Source of the DNA: Skeletonema tropicum
Lineage: Eukaryota; Bacillariophyta; Thalassiosirophyceae; Thalassiosirales; Thalassiosiraceae
Assembly (NCBI GenBank): GCA_037178625.1
Contig: CM074133.1
Location: 3,906,001 to 3,970,000 of the forward strand
DNA length: 64,000 bases
Direction: 5' to 3'
Shown here: positions 1 through 10,063 of the stretch, one piece after another
How the letters are laid out: every line of letters begins with the position of its first letter
Position numbering within the stretch: position 1 is the stretch's first letter
The notes under the pieces: generated by a model
The model's database searches: none
The model's input: only the letters and a program-made list of their open reading frames with translations
What the model was told of the DNA's origin: nothing
Program-made: the position numbers and the translations under genes

Positions 1-234
1 GCCACCAAGACTCCAATAGCATAAGTTGGTGTTTGTGTTCATAGAAGATGCTGCTTGCTGAGTGTGGATGCACGTTCCTAGGAGATATGCCCGCTTCCGA
101 ACCGTCCAACAAGTGTGTTGAATCACAACGCACAGCTGCCTCGACGATCCTTGATGAATACGGGATTTGCTTCATTCTTTGTGCCTTTTCTGTGATATTT
201 TCTCATTGATGCCAAGCAACGAAAATTTTTCGTT

Positions 235-2131
235 TGTCACATGATATGCGCTTGTGCCTCCTTGCTATGCCGATTGATCTTCTGGCAGAAGCACCACTCT
301 CACTCGTGGCACAGATTATATGCCGATCTTTTGACAAATAATTCGGGATCTATGTTCTTCGTGATTGATGCAATGAGGCAATCACTTGGGATACGAATCT
401 ACCAGCCTGCTTCACCTCATCATCCAATGTATCTCATCGGGTGCACTGGTTACCACTTCTAACTTCTATGCCTGCATGAATTACAAAAACTGCTTCGTCA
501 ATGTGAATATGGTCCATATAGAGGAGCGGGAGACCTAATCTTTGGTTGTTCGCGACGAAATCCATAATGTATCATCATTGATAAGACTATCTTGCAGCTA
601 GAAAACCTCTCTTTCTCATCCCATTCAAGCAAGAAAAGTAATAGAATATGCGATTGCATCTTTTTACTGCACCTCTTACTTCCTGCCTTTTCCACCACAA
701 GGCATCATTTTTTCTCCAAGACATGACAATATAAAATGCCTTGCATCCTTCATACCGTGTCTTTTGCAAGATGGACCTAAAGAAGATTGACATCCTGCCT
801 ACCTTCTCGTTTGTGTAGATTGGGTGTTCGTAAGAATAAATAAAACATTTTGAATTGAAATTGACAGCTGCATCGGAGGTACCAATAACGATGATGATGA
901 TGATGCCTGCCTGCCTCACGGATGATCTCCTCCTTCATCATGTTCCAGAGGCCAAGAGAGCAGATCTACTATGTACATACTATCAAAATCACGCGCTTCT
1001 TTCTTTCCATCACGGTTCACGGTGTGACATTCTCATTTCTGGCGTTGCACCGATTCACCGATTCACCGTTCACCGTTCACCGCCGTCATCGGAATTCAAT
1101 TTTATTGTAATTGCTGGTTGCTGGTTGCTGGTCCCGATGGAGGCAATAGCTTGAGAGCGCAGCGACTGGTTAATTAGATAATATAATTTTGGCACGGGTG
1201 GTAAAACATGAGCCAAGATAAAGAGGCGGTCGACACGTCAAGTTGTGCTTCATGCGGTATCGCAGAAAAAATTGATGACATCAAGTTGACTGAATGTGCC
1301 AACTGCGATCTCGTTCGTTATTGCGGCGATGACTGCCAAAGAGATCATAGGCCGAAACATATGCGAGCGTGCAGGGAAAGAGTAGCCGAATTACGTGATG
1401 AACTATTATTCAAGCAACCAGAAAGCAGGCATGTCGGTGACTGTCCTATCTGCATGTTGCCTTTGCCGCATGATATATCGAAAATAACTATGACGTCATG
1501 TTGCAGTAAAGAGATTTGTAACGGCTGCTATATTGCCAATCTGGGACGAGAAGCGGAAGAATCATTGGATCTATCATGTCCATTCTGTCGGAAACGTATA
1601 CCCGTCACAAAGGAAGAACAAAGTGATATACAAAGGATGATAAGAATAAAGGCGAATGATCCAGTTGCATTGCGCCATGAGGGAGTAGAACAATATAAAA
1701 AGGGAGACTACAAAAGTGCATTTGATTATGTTACAAAGGCTGCTGAATTGGGAAATGTGGAAGCGCTCTTGAAACTGGCGCTTATGTATCATGAGGGGCA
1801 TGGCGTCGAGAAGGATGAGGGGAAGTCAGCGTATCATTTAGAAGAAGCTGCTATTGGCGGCCATCCCAAAGCTAGATACTTCCTTGGAGTTAATGAGTGG
1901 GAAAATAACGATAATGCTGAGAGAGCAGTGAAACATTGGATCATCGCTGCCAACCAAGGAGATGATGATTCAATCGAAGTGCTAATGGAGGCATTCAAGA
2001 ACGGATGTATCGAAAAAGATAAACTAGCTGCTGCCCTTCGTGCACACCAGGCTGCTGTAGATGCAACCAAGAGTCCGCAAAGGGATGCAGCCGACGAGTT
2101 TGAAAGGAGTTGGTTGGAAAGAGGGGTCTGA
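235..2131 (+). repeat. Tandem locus duplication, unit A (flank + MYND gene)
   Basis: Bases ~240-600 and ~820-1207 upstream of the MYND gene match, in the same order, bases ~2450-2810 and ~3540-4134 upstream of the truncated MYND gene. Anchors include ATCGGGTGCACTGG (about 435 and 2647), GACTATCTTGCAGCT (about 585 and 2790) and TTGGCACGGGTGGTAAAACA just before each start codon. The upstream match contains ORF-like pieces that are interrupted in both copies, so it is either a decayed gene or conserved non-coding flank. Divergence is substantial, so the duplication is old. I see no other gene in 1-1207. Confidence 0.75.
1208..2131 (+). CDS. MYND zinc finger / RING-like / Sel1-repeat protein
   Basis: A 307-residue protein with three parts. 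Residues ~14-50 form a MYND finger (CASCG, CANC, YCGDDCQ, then H and C). Residues ~77-122 form a RING-like C/H finger (CPICMLP, CCS, CNGC, CPFC). Residues ~142-270 are helical Sel1/TPR-like repeats (AAELGNVEALLKLALMYHEG, followed by EEAAIGGHPKARYFLG). MYND and RING modules mediate protein binding and possible ubiquitin transfer, and Sel1 repeats act as scaffolds; the family is greatly expanded in diatoms. Substrate and location are unknown. The ATG at 1208 is chosen because the same GGTAAAACATGAGC context precedes the paralogue at 4135. The frame is intact to the TGA with no intron needed. It is the best-supported intact host gene in the window. Confidence 0.85.
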   Translation: MSQDKEAVDTSSCASCGIAEKIDDIKLTECANCDLVRYCGDDCQRDHRPKHMRACRERVAELRDELLFKQPESRHVGDCPICMLPLPHDISKITMTSCCSKEICNGCYIANLGREAEESLDLSCPFCRKRIPVTKEEQSDIQRMIRIKANDPVALRHEGVEQYKKGDYKSAFDYVTKAAELGNVEALLKLALMYHEGHGVEKDEGKSAYHLEEAAIGGHPKARYFLGVNEWENNDNAERAVKHWIIAANQGDDDSIEVLMEAFKNGCIEKDKLAAALRAHQAAVDATKSPQRDAADEFERSWLERGV

Positions 2132-4134
2132 AATATATATCACACAGTTAGAGTTAGAGAGTTCAAGGGGCACATCATACAATACGTGAGGGACGAGAAT
2201 GAAATTGATAGATATTGCAACAGCTCTTGTGTCATCACATTGACACTGTTACAGAAATCAACTTGGGCGTGGGGCTGCTAGAGAAGAAGATTGTAATCAG
2301 AGTAGGATTAGGATAATTCTTTTACATTCAACATCAAGACTAGTCACCACAGCTGACTATTACTATCAAGCACTAAAATTCACAATTCACAGATCTTACA
2401 ATCTGCGACCGACAACTCATTTGTTTACTGTGCACGACGACAACTCAAGGCGCAAACTACTTGCTATGTCGATTGATCTGCTGGCAGAAGCACCACACTC
2501 ACTTCGGTGGATTTTATGCCTATCTTTGAAAAATAATTGTGGATCTACGTTCGAGATCATAGATGCAATCATGCAGTATGAAGAGACCATCACGTACTAT
2601 CTTGGCGTACAAATCTTCCAGTCTACTTTACTCATCTTCACTTCGTCATCGGGTGCACTGGGTACTACTTCTATGCCTGCATGACGTTACAAAAATGCTT
2701 CGTCAAAATGAATATGATCAAGGAGCAGGAGACCTTGTCTTTGGTTTTTTCGCGACAAATTCCTAATGTGTCATCCATCATTGAAAAGACTATCTTGCAG
2801 CTTGGAATTCTATCCGTCTCATCCCATTTCACTCAAGGGAAGTCTTACTGCCTTTTCCACCACAAGGCGTCGCCTTTCTCTCTCAGACCTCAGACTAACC
2901 AAATGCCTTGCCTCATTCATACCGTGTCTTTGCGAGATGCATAAAGCTTGACATTCCTGTCTCTCTTCTCGTTTGCAGTTGCAGATTGGCGTGCGGCGGC
3001 AGGGCAAGCTTCTCCCGGCTTTCGAAAAATAAGAATCCAGGATCTTTCGATTTGACAGGCAGAAGTACAAAATACAATACTTAATCTACAGTGAAAAAAA
3101 ATTATCCAGGATATTTCAATTTGAGGGGCCGAACAGCTGCTACCTTCTATCTATATTCTTGGAGTCGAAGAGCGCAAGCCCCCCTAACGCCAACCCAATT
3201 AAGACTCGGCAAACAAAATATCCTAAGGGATATAATTATATAAACTATAGAGTGAGGTAGAGAAAGGTGTTAAAATTATGCTCAACACAAATTTCACCCC
3301 ACAGTTTTTGTATTTGCCCCAGTCTATTCTCACATTATCCAAAGTTTGAACAAACCAAAAAGCGAGAATGAGGCCTCTTTGGTTGGTGGGGAACCCTCTA
3401 TGTACAAAAAATCTGGCTAGCTGATTCCTACCCATGTACAGCCCACGTACAGAAACGTTACATACATGAGGGCACGCTATATACGCTACATAGAGCTCGT
3501 CAGATTTCCGCAATAACTCTAAGCTTTGTCGAAGCTTGGATTAGTTGTTCGTAAGAATAACTAACATATCTTGAACTTGAATTGGCAGCTGCGTCTGCGT
3601 CGATGGCTATGGAGTACCCGTCACGACGATGCCGGCCTCTCGTACAATTTTCTCCCTTCAGAGAACGCGAGAGCCGACTGACAATACAAAACACTTACTG
3701 CTCGATCTCATGGTAAGTGCAACAGAGAGGTTTGCGAACTCATTGCGCTTGGTGCATACGACATCGATTCATCAATCAAGCGTGTGGGCGCATACGTCCT
3801 AGCCGATAGCCGAGGCATTTTTGGAGGACCTCGAATAACTCGGCAGTTACATAGAAGCTGTTCTTTTCCTTCTCTTCAGTTGCTGTTATTGACCAGCAAT
3901 AGCAACTCGCTCAACAACCAGTACAGGTCGCGGTGATGAGTCCATCACGGTGCGACATTCTCATTTCTGGCGCGCTGCACTGCTCGAGGATATCCCATGA
4001 ACTCTTCTTCTCTTGCTCTGTCGCTTGAATATTAGTAATTATCCTGAAATAGCTGGTCCCGACATTGAGGCAATAGCTTGAGAGTGCAGCGACTTGTTAA
4101 TTAGATAATCTAATTTTGGCACGGGTGGTAAAAC
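2132..4134. other. Intergenic; upstream flank of duplicated unit B
   Basis: No gene is recognised here. Bases ~2430-2810 and ~3540-4134 are the second copy of the flank found before the first MYND gene. Short ORFs on both strands show no recognisable domain and are broken relative to their partner copy. The 2132-2420 and 2820-3530 stretches have no visible counterpart or structure. Confidence 0.5.
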
Positions 4135-4482
4135 ATGAGCGAAGAAAATGCGGCGGTAAGCGCATCGTACTGCGCTTCCTGTGGTATCGCAGAATTTGAT
4201 AACGTCAAATTGAAGAATTGTGCCAACTGCGATCTCGTCCAATACTGTAGCGATGAATGCCGAAGGGAGCATCAATCAGAGCATGCTAGTCGACGCGCCA
4301 TGCGACGCATGCGTCGATGCGTCGACGATCGGATAGAAAATCCAATATCGAACACAACAAGTGATATTATGGATTTTTATAGGTATTTTTCTCCCCAACA
4401 CCCAGCCAAATCTTGTTGCGTCGCAGAAACTCTGGCATTACTACGCCAATATTGGCCAATATATGCCGATGCTTTAAGTTGA
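4135..4482 (+). pseudogene. Truncated MYND-finger paralogue
   Basis: A 115-codon ORF whose first ~48 residues parallel the MYND finger of the gene at 1208 (CASCGIAEFDNVKL, CANCDLVQYCSDEC, REHQSEH). Homology stops where the last zinc ligands should be; the RING-like and Sel1 parts are absent. The divergence point coincides with a palindromic GC-rich stretch that adds an Arg/Met-rich string (SRRAMRRMRRC), followed by unrelated sequence to the stop. The start-codon context is the same as in the intact copy. It could still be expressed as a short MYND-only protein, but the final Cys spacing is abnormal, so I treat it as a truncated copy. Confidence 0.7.
4289..4326. repeat. GC-rich imperfect palindrome at the MYND break
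   Basis: GTCGACGC at the left and GCGTCGAC at the right enclose a perfect 14-bp palindrome CGACGCATGCGTCG (4303-4316). It lies exactly where the paralogue stops matching the intact MYND gene, suggesting a rearrangement junction. Confidence 0.7.
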
Positions 4483-4538
4483 AAGACTAATAACTTTCAA
4501 TTTATACTGTTTGGAATGCATATTCGATGTGTGGTGGT

Positions 4539-5280
4539 GGCTGCCGCTAACCATACCCGGTTAGCACGCGTATTCAAATACGCAGAGGTGAGTCTGGACC
4601 AAAATGACCCTTTCTCAAAAAATTATGTCACATGTGACAGTGATAGCTTTAGCGATAAGAGCGATTGCTTAATGTGCGTATTCAAATACGCGGTCACGCC
4701 CGTGCGTATTCAAATACGCAGAACCTGTGCGTATTCAAATACGCAGAACCTGTGCGTATTCAAACACTTAAGTTTTTGTTGCGTATTGAAATACGCAGGT
4801 TCTGTGCCTCCGAAATTCACAACTAGTGGGTGCCCCTACTGCGCATGTAAGACAAATATGTGGACATGTGGAAGCGACAAATGTATGTCTACTTATCGAA
4901 AAGACTATGCATTGATGTCTCTTAATATTTAATGAGGAGCTTGTTATTCTCTATGTTGCTCATCAATTACTAGATCCCGGACCACCATGGGTGCCCGATG
5001 GATGTGAATTTCGGAGGCACAGAACCTGCGTATTTCAATACGCAACAAAAACTTAAGTGTTTGAATACGCACAGGTTCTGCGTATTTGAATAGCACAGGT
5101 TCTGCGTATTTGAATACGCACAGGTTCTGCGTATTTGAATACGCACATTAAGCAATCGCTCTTATCGCTAAAGCTATCACTGTCACATGTGACATAATTT
5201 TTGAGAAAGGGTCATTTTGGTCCAGACTCACCTCTGCGTATTTGAATACGCGTGCTAACCGGGTATGGTTAGCGGCAGCC
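4539..5280. mobile_element. Foldback element with ~280-bp inverted arms
   Basis: The left arm (4539-4820) and right arm (5004-5280) are near-perfect reverse complements, separated by a ~183-bp unique loop. The element begins GGCTGCCGCTAACC and ends GGTTAGCGGCAGCC. Each arm carries several copies of a 16-bp near-palindrome GCGTATTCAAATACGC (left arm at about 4568, 4676, 4704 and 4729, plus diverged copies), two of them 25 bp apart with AGAACCTGT between. No transposase is encoded; ORFs across it merely read the repeats. No clear target duplication is visible. It resembles foldback or long-TIR MITE elements; the family is not recognised. Confidence 0.85.
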
Positions 5281-6555
5281 CCGTTCAATTGCCTCGATAT
5301 TTGAGGTACTTACGCACGAACAGTAAAAAAATCTTGAAAAAGTGCATCTGCCATGACGAATCCGAAGGCAAACCATAGCATTATCGATCCCATACACCCT
5401 CCACCAACACTAAGAAGACACTCCCAAACCCAATTTTTCAAGCTGATTCCGATTATGTAAGCTGTAGCGTCTAATTCAAAGTGGATTTGATGATATTTGC
5501 AGGTGACGCACACACACATGAAAATCTGCACATACCGGGCATGTCAAAAGATGCTCATGATTATGTAATTTAGACAACAGAATAGTAGTAGATCATTAAT
5601 AACTCCATCTGTAAGCTATGATAATTGTTTAGCTTACTCGGATGTATTAATTACACGCAACATCTACGCAATCATGGAGTTTTATGTCGATCATTCGGCC
5701 TCTCATTCCATGAGATTTTGTAGGAAAGGCACTGATAACAGTTGTAACATTGTCTCCAACCACAGCAAAAGGCGCACAATAGATGGCTGTTGATTTGATG
5801 AGGCGAAAGGTTCCCAATTGCACATGGAGGAGACGTCATTATCATGCCACAACACTCGTGTAGGCGTCTTCGGATGGGCTTCTCATAACCCACAATCAGT
5901 AGTTGTCAAGGAAACCGAGGATTGCAGTAGTCACTGTGGTAAGATGGAGCAGTCCACCTCAACAATCTTGATTATCATAGTAGACAAGACAACTATGATC
6001 CATGGTGTGGTTTCAACATGTGTTGTGTCAGATATATACCCACTGTTGATGGAGATAAATTGTGGAAATCTTTCTAAATCGACTTCATAGATTTGGTAGG
6101 TTGGATAGGCGTTGCATGAGACCCACACCCGGTTAATTAGCGCATATTTCATCCATATATATAATATTGGTCGCCCCTACAACCTTACTTGCTGTTTAAT
6201 GGACCGAAACGACGCCTTTATGCTACTGGCAACAGGTGCTCTGCGGCGGAGGGGATGAAAATCACCACCGCTATTGTGGCGGTCAAACGTCTCTTTGTGC
6301 TGAATATGGCGAGCCACCGATAAAACCATTGAATTCAGCGTCAAAAAATGGTCTAGAATGTACATTATTACTTCGGAATGTCGACATTTAGTTGTGTAAT
6401 GAGGGTAGTAGGATGGGAGGCCGTCATGGTGCGGCTCTTTTTTTGTCGAAAAGAGGGAAGTTGCGTCGTGCGTCGAATGGCGCCGGTGCGTCGAATGGCG
6501 CGCCGACTAGCATGTAGTAGCGTGCAAGAAGTTGGGGGCTGACTTACGAGAGGAA
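5281..6555. other. No confident gene
   Basis: Minus-strand ORFs at 5310-5531, 5672-5893 and 5931-6152 are short and show no known domain. The first has a hydrophobic stretch. They could be fragments of one interrupted gene but I cannot link them by clear splice sites. At ~6465-6505 a 16-bp phrase GTGCGTCGAATGGCGC occurs twice, the first copy slightly different. Confidence 0.4.
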
Positions 6556-6711
6556 TCGGACATGGCCCGGCAGGCCTGCCTCTTCCCGGCTTTATCGGAC
6601 ATGGCCCGGCAGGCCTGTCTCTTCCCGGCTTTATCGGACATGGCCCGGCAGGCCTGTCTCTTCCCGGCTTTATCGGACATGGCCCGGCAGGCCTGTCTCT
6701 TCCCGGCTTTA
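6556..6711 (+). repeat. 39-bp minisatellite, 4 copies
   Basis: Four head-to-tail 39-bp units start at 6556, 6595, 6634 and 6673 and differ by a single base (GCCTGCC versus GCCTGTC). The unit is GC-rich and contains GGCCCGGCAGGCCTG. An ORF reads through because 39 is a multiple of three; I do not regard it as a gene. Confidence 0.9.
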
Positions 6712-7172
6712 TTGGTGATGGTGATGGTGATGGTGATGGTTGTGATGGTGATGGTACTTATGTAATTAGACTAGGTACCCATAGGAGTTCTTGATTTATG
6801 ACACCTTGCTTGACCCATACACTGGACACTTCTTTGACCCAGATGTTGGCCGAAAGACACAGGTCACAACAAGAAATGAAAAAGGGGGGCCATGTCCGTT
6901 GGCCGCAATAGCGGCCCTCTTGTTGGTGATGGTGATGGTTATGGTGATGGTGATGGTACTTATGTACTTAGACTAGGTACCCATAGGAGTTCTTGATTTA
7001 TGACACCTTGCTTGACCCATACACTGGACACTTCTTTGACCCAGACGCTGGCCGAAAGACACAGGTCACAACAAGAAATGAAAAAGGGGGGCCATGTCCG
7101 TTGGCCGCAATAGCGGCCCTCTTGTTGGTGATGGTGATGGTGATGGTTATGGTGATGGTGATGGTACATATA
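6712..7172 (+). repeat. ~200-bp satellite with GGTGAT hexamer block, part 1
   Basis: Two units of about 200 bp. Each starts near TACTTATGTA, contains GGTACCCATAGGAGTTCTTG, GTTGGCCGAAAGACACAGG and a GGCCGCAATAGCGGCC hairpin, and ends in a (GGTGAT)n microsatellite. The array is interrupted after the second unit by the transposon at 7173 and resumes at 9135. The Met/Val-rich ORFs across it are translation of the hexamer. Confidence 0.85.
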
Positions 7173-7312
7173 CCGTCTATACCTTAAAAAGTGTCCGGAT
7201 TTTTCTGTTGTCCGGACTGTTTTTCAGGTGACTTGTAGGTGTCCGCAGCCTTTTTCGAGGAAGTGTCCGACCAGATTCGGACACTTTCAAATGCTTTGTG
7301 CGAAGCCAGCAC

Positions 7313-7827
7313 GCTACTGGCGGGAACTAAATCGTACCGGAAATAAATCGTACCACGGAGAAATCTCCACACAAATCACTAACAAAACACAAAAAAGACG
7401 CATTCTACACCCTAATATCATGGTTCTGAGCCTCCATGTCAACACCTATCCTAAATAATCGACCATAATATGATAGTATAGACAAGTAGCTTTCGATAGA
7501 ACCACTGGTCAACGTTGTATGTAGTATACTCGCATAGCAGTAGCAGCACAGGCATGCAGATATGCCGTAGGCATGCGTCATTCTAGCTCGAAAATAGCAG
7601 TTATTGGTCCCAAATTCGTCGATAGGTGCTCCATCTCGATGAATTTTAGTCTATTTTTTATCAGATAATGTACATATACTGTTTGGGATTCTATGTTTAG
7701 GCTGCTATATGTATTTTCGTCGAGTATCATGGCCTAATTTATGACTCTTTTCATGTTGTTAGTGTTTTGTGCGTAAAATTTGATAAATCGTACCGCGGCG
7801 AGGTACGATTTAGTTCCCGCCAGTAGC
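7313..7827. mobile_element. Nested 515-bp MITE-like element
   Basis: The termini are inverted repeats of about 25 bp: GCTACTGGCGGGAACTAAAT at the left and its reverse complement at the right, continuing into a shared ATCGTACC box that recurs just inside each end. The flanks can be read as a short CACG duplication. No ORF of note. It lies within the 5' untranslated part of the pogo-like element, so it inserted there later. Confidence 0.75.
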
Positions 7828-7906
7828 ACGCACAACCCAGCACGGCGGGCCACCACACCATGTTGTGTTAAAATAAGAATAATTCGACTACACACATCAT
7901 ACCATC

Positions 7907-8975
7907 ATGTCGGAGGATGCCATCGAATACTGGTTTAGATCGAACACCCTACCATGGAATGATGAGATCGAAGATTTCCTCGATGATATGGGTGTTGAGA
8001 CTGTCGAGCAACTGAAGTTTATTACAAAGGACCAGTGGGATGGGCTGTTCTCGACAGAAAAAAAGGTTGTCCAACTCACTGCCGGAATGGTGTATGATAA
8101 ATATCTTAATGAAGCCGTTGATCTGAAGAAGTGTGCGACGGAACTACATCTGAAACCGGCAGCGGCAGCATCAGTAAAATAACTCCAGCCAATAAGGCAC
8201 CTCACAAGCATGACGGGAGTTCCTTAAAGATGGATTCGTTTGGCTTTACGGTGAAGGTCATTAAAACAAAGGAACAAAAAAACCTGATCGCCATGGCAAC
8301 CATTACCCTCCTCGCGACAAAGCGTACATTACAGTAGCGCCGAAGGCTTGCTCAAACCATGCTCTTACCAAGCTCTACCTGAAGAAGATTATCTTGCCCG
8401 CTGGTGGATATGACAAAGAGACAGGAGAATGCGAAAACAAGATTGGTGTGCTGTGGGATGACTTCAAGTCATATTCTACAGCTGAGGTGAAAGACTTTTG
8501 CCTATCACTTCCTTGTCTTTCTGTGGATATCTTACCAGGAGGACTAACCCCATGTGGACAGCCTCTTGACAAGGTGATCAACAAGGTCTTCAAAGGTTAC
8601 TTCTGTGACTTGTACGATGCATACAGCCTCATTGCTCCCGTCACAGAAAAAGGGACGCCTGAAGCTCCATCACGACAGCAATTGGCAACATGGGTTGTTC
8701 AGGCCTGGGATAAGATTCCTGAAGAAATGGTTAGAAAGTCACGGACTGCATGTGGATACACTCCGGAAGAGGAACTTTCCTTTTCGGATAAAGGGCAGGT
8801 TGTGCTTTGGACCGAAGATGAGGTACATAAAATGGTGAAGCAGTATTGTGGCCAGGAGGGGCTGGACCATCTTTTAGACGAGGAAAATGGGAATGAAGAT
8901 GACTTTGTCGCGATTGAAGCAGCATTTGGCATCATTGATGAGGATGGGGACAATAGCGATGGAGAGATGGAGTAG
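7907..8975 (+). pseudogene. Broken pogo/CENP-B-type DDE transposase
   Basis: Coding blocks in three frames. 7907-8182 encodes 91 residues (start MSEDAIEYWF, helical, possibly the N-terminal domain). The frame used from ~8184 to ~8310 contains FGFTVKVIKTKEQKNLIAMA, matching the start of the catalytic fold. From ~8316 to 8975 the third frame reads APKACSNHALTKLYLKK, then GVLWDDFKSY with the second catalytic acid, then LTPCGQPLDKVINKVFKG and WVVQAWDKIPEE, both typical of the C-terminal half of DDE_1/pogo transposases. The region usually holding DNA-binding helices is largely missing and there are at least two frame changes, so no active enzyme is expected. Family knowledge, not a search, supports the assignment. 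It acts on the terminal repeats of the enclosing element. Confidence 0.75.
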
Positions 8976-9134
8976 AATAATTTTAAGTATTTGTTGTTAC
9001 ATGTTGCGCTCTAAGAAACCCTTGAAAGTGTCCGGATTCTAGAATGTGTCCGTGCATCCTTGCAGGGGGAGTGACTGTGTCCGGGCTGCAATAGTGTGGT
9101 CCTGTCCTACGGACACTTTTTAAGGTATAGACGG

Positions 9135-10063
9135 TACTTATGTACTTAGACTAGGTACCCATAGGAGTTCTTGATTTATGACACCTTGCTTGACCCATAC
9201 ACTGGACACTTCTTTGACCCAGATGCTGGCCGAAAGACACAGGTCACAACAAGAAATGAAAAAGGGGGGCCATGTCCGTTGGCCGCAATAGCAGCCCTCT
9301 TGTTGGTGATGGTGATGGTACTTATGTACTTAGATTAGGTACCCATAAGAGTTCTTGATTTATGACACCTAGTAGAGGTACCTTGCTTGACCGGTACTTA
9401 TGTACTTAGAATAGATACCCATAGGAGTTCTTGATTTATGACACCTGCTTGACCCATACACTGGACACTTCTTTGACCCCGATGTTGGCCGAAAGACACA
9501 GGTCACAACAAGAAATGAAAATGGGGGGCCTTGACCGGTACTTATGTACTTAGAATAGATACCCATAGGAGTTCTTGATTTATGACACCTGCTTGACCCA
9601 TACACTGGACACTTCTTTGACCCCGATGTTGGCCGAAAGACACAGGTCACAACAAGAAATGAAAATGGGGGGCCATGTCCGTTGGCCGCAATAGCGGCCC
9701 TCTTGTTGATGATGGTGATGGTGATGGTACTTATGTACTTAGACTAGGTACCCATAGGAGTTCTTGATTTATGACACCTGCTTGACCCATACACTGGACA
9801 CTTAAATTTCTGTTATATATACACTGGACACTTCTTTGACCCAGATGTTGGCCGAAAGACACAGGTCACAACAAGAAATGAAAATGGGGGGCCATGTCCG
9901 TTGGCCGCAATAGCGGCCCTATAAAGATGGTGATGGTGATGGTTATGGTGATGGTGATGGTACTTATGTACTTAGACTAGGTACCCATAGGAGTTCTTGA
10001 TTTATGACACCTGCTTGACCCATACACTGGACACTTCTTTGACCCAGATGTTGGCCGAAAGAC
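9135..10063 (+). repeat. ~200-bp GGTGAT satellite, part 2
   Basis: About six units or part-units follow the transposon. One is cut to ~70 bp (9320-9390), one lacks its 3' third (9393-9535), and one near 9800 has a 30-bp internal duplication around ACACTGGACACTT. The last unit stops after GGCCGAAAGACAC and joins directly to the 590-bp satellite at 10064. Confidence 0.85.

Larger units (their letters stand above)
7173..9134 (+). mobile_element. Tc1/mariner (pogo-like) element inserted in satellite
   Basis: Perfect 25-bp terminal inverted repeats begin CCGTCTATACCTTAAA and run into AGTGTCCG, at 7173-7197 and, inverted, at 9110-9134. Both ends abut TA (7171-7172 and 9135-9136), the target dinucleotide of Tc1/mariner elements. 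Subterminal zones carry several AGTGTCCG-type boxes (about 7189, 7240, 7261, 9026, 9044 and 9076), plausible transposase-binding sites. It encodes the remains of a DDE transposase (7907-8975). The interrupted satellite continues on the right. It is defective, because the transposase frame is broken. Confidence 0.85.

Noticed and set aside
4568..4796. Regularly spaced palindromic repeats resembling a small CRISPR array
   Set aside because: Spacers between repeats are the same sequence or very short, the repeats are mirrored in the other arm, and the genome is eukaryotic.
4516..4932. 138-codon ORF with repeated VFKYA/IQIRRTCAYS phrases
   Set aside because: It is translation of the iterated 16-bp palindromes inside the foldback arm, not a protein family.
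6716..7187. Met/Val-rich and His-rich ORFs
   Set aside because: Produced by the (GGTGAT)n microsatellite read in different frames.
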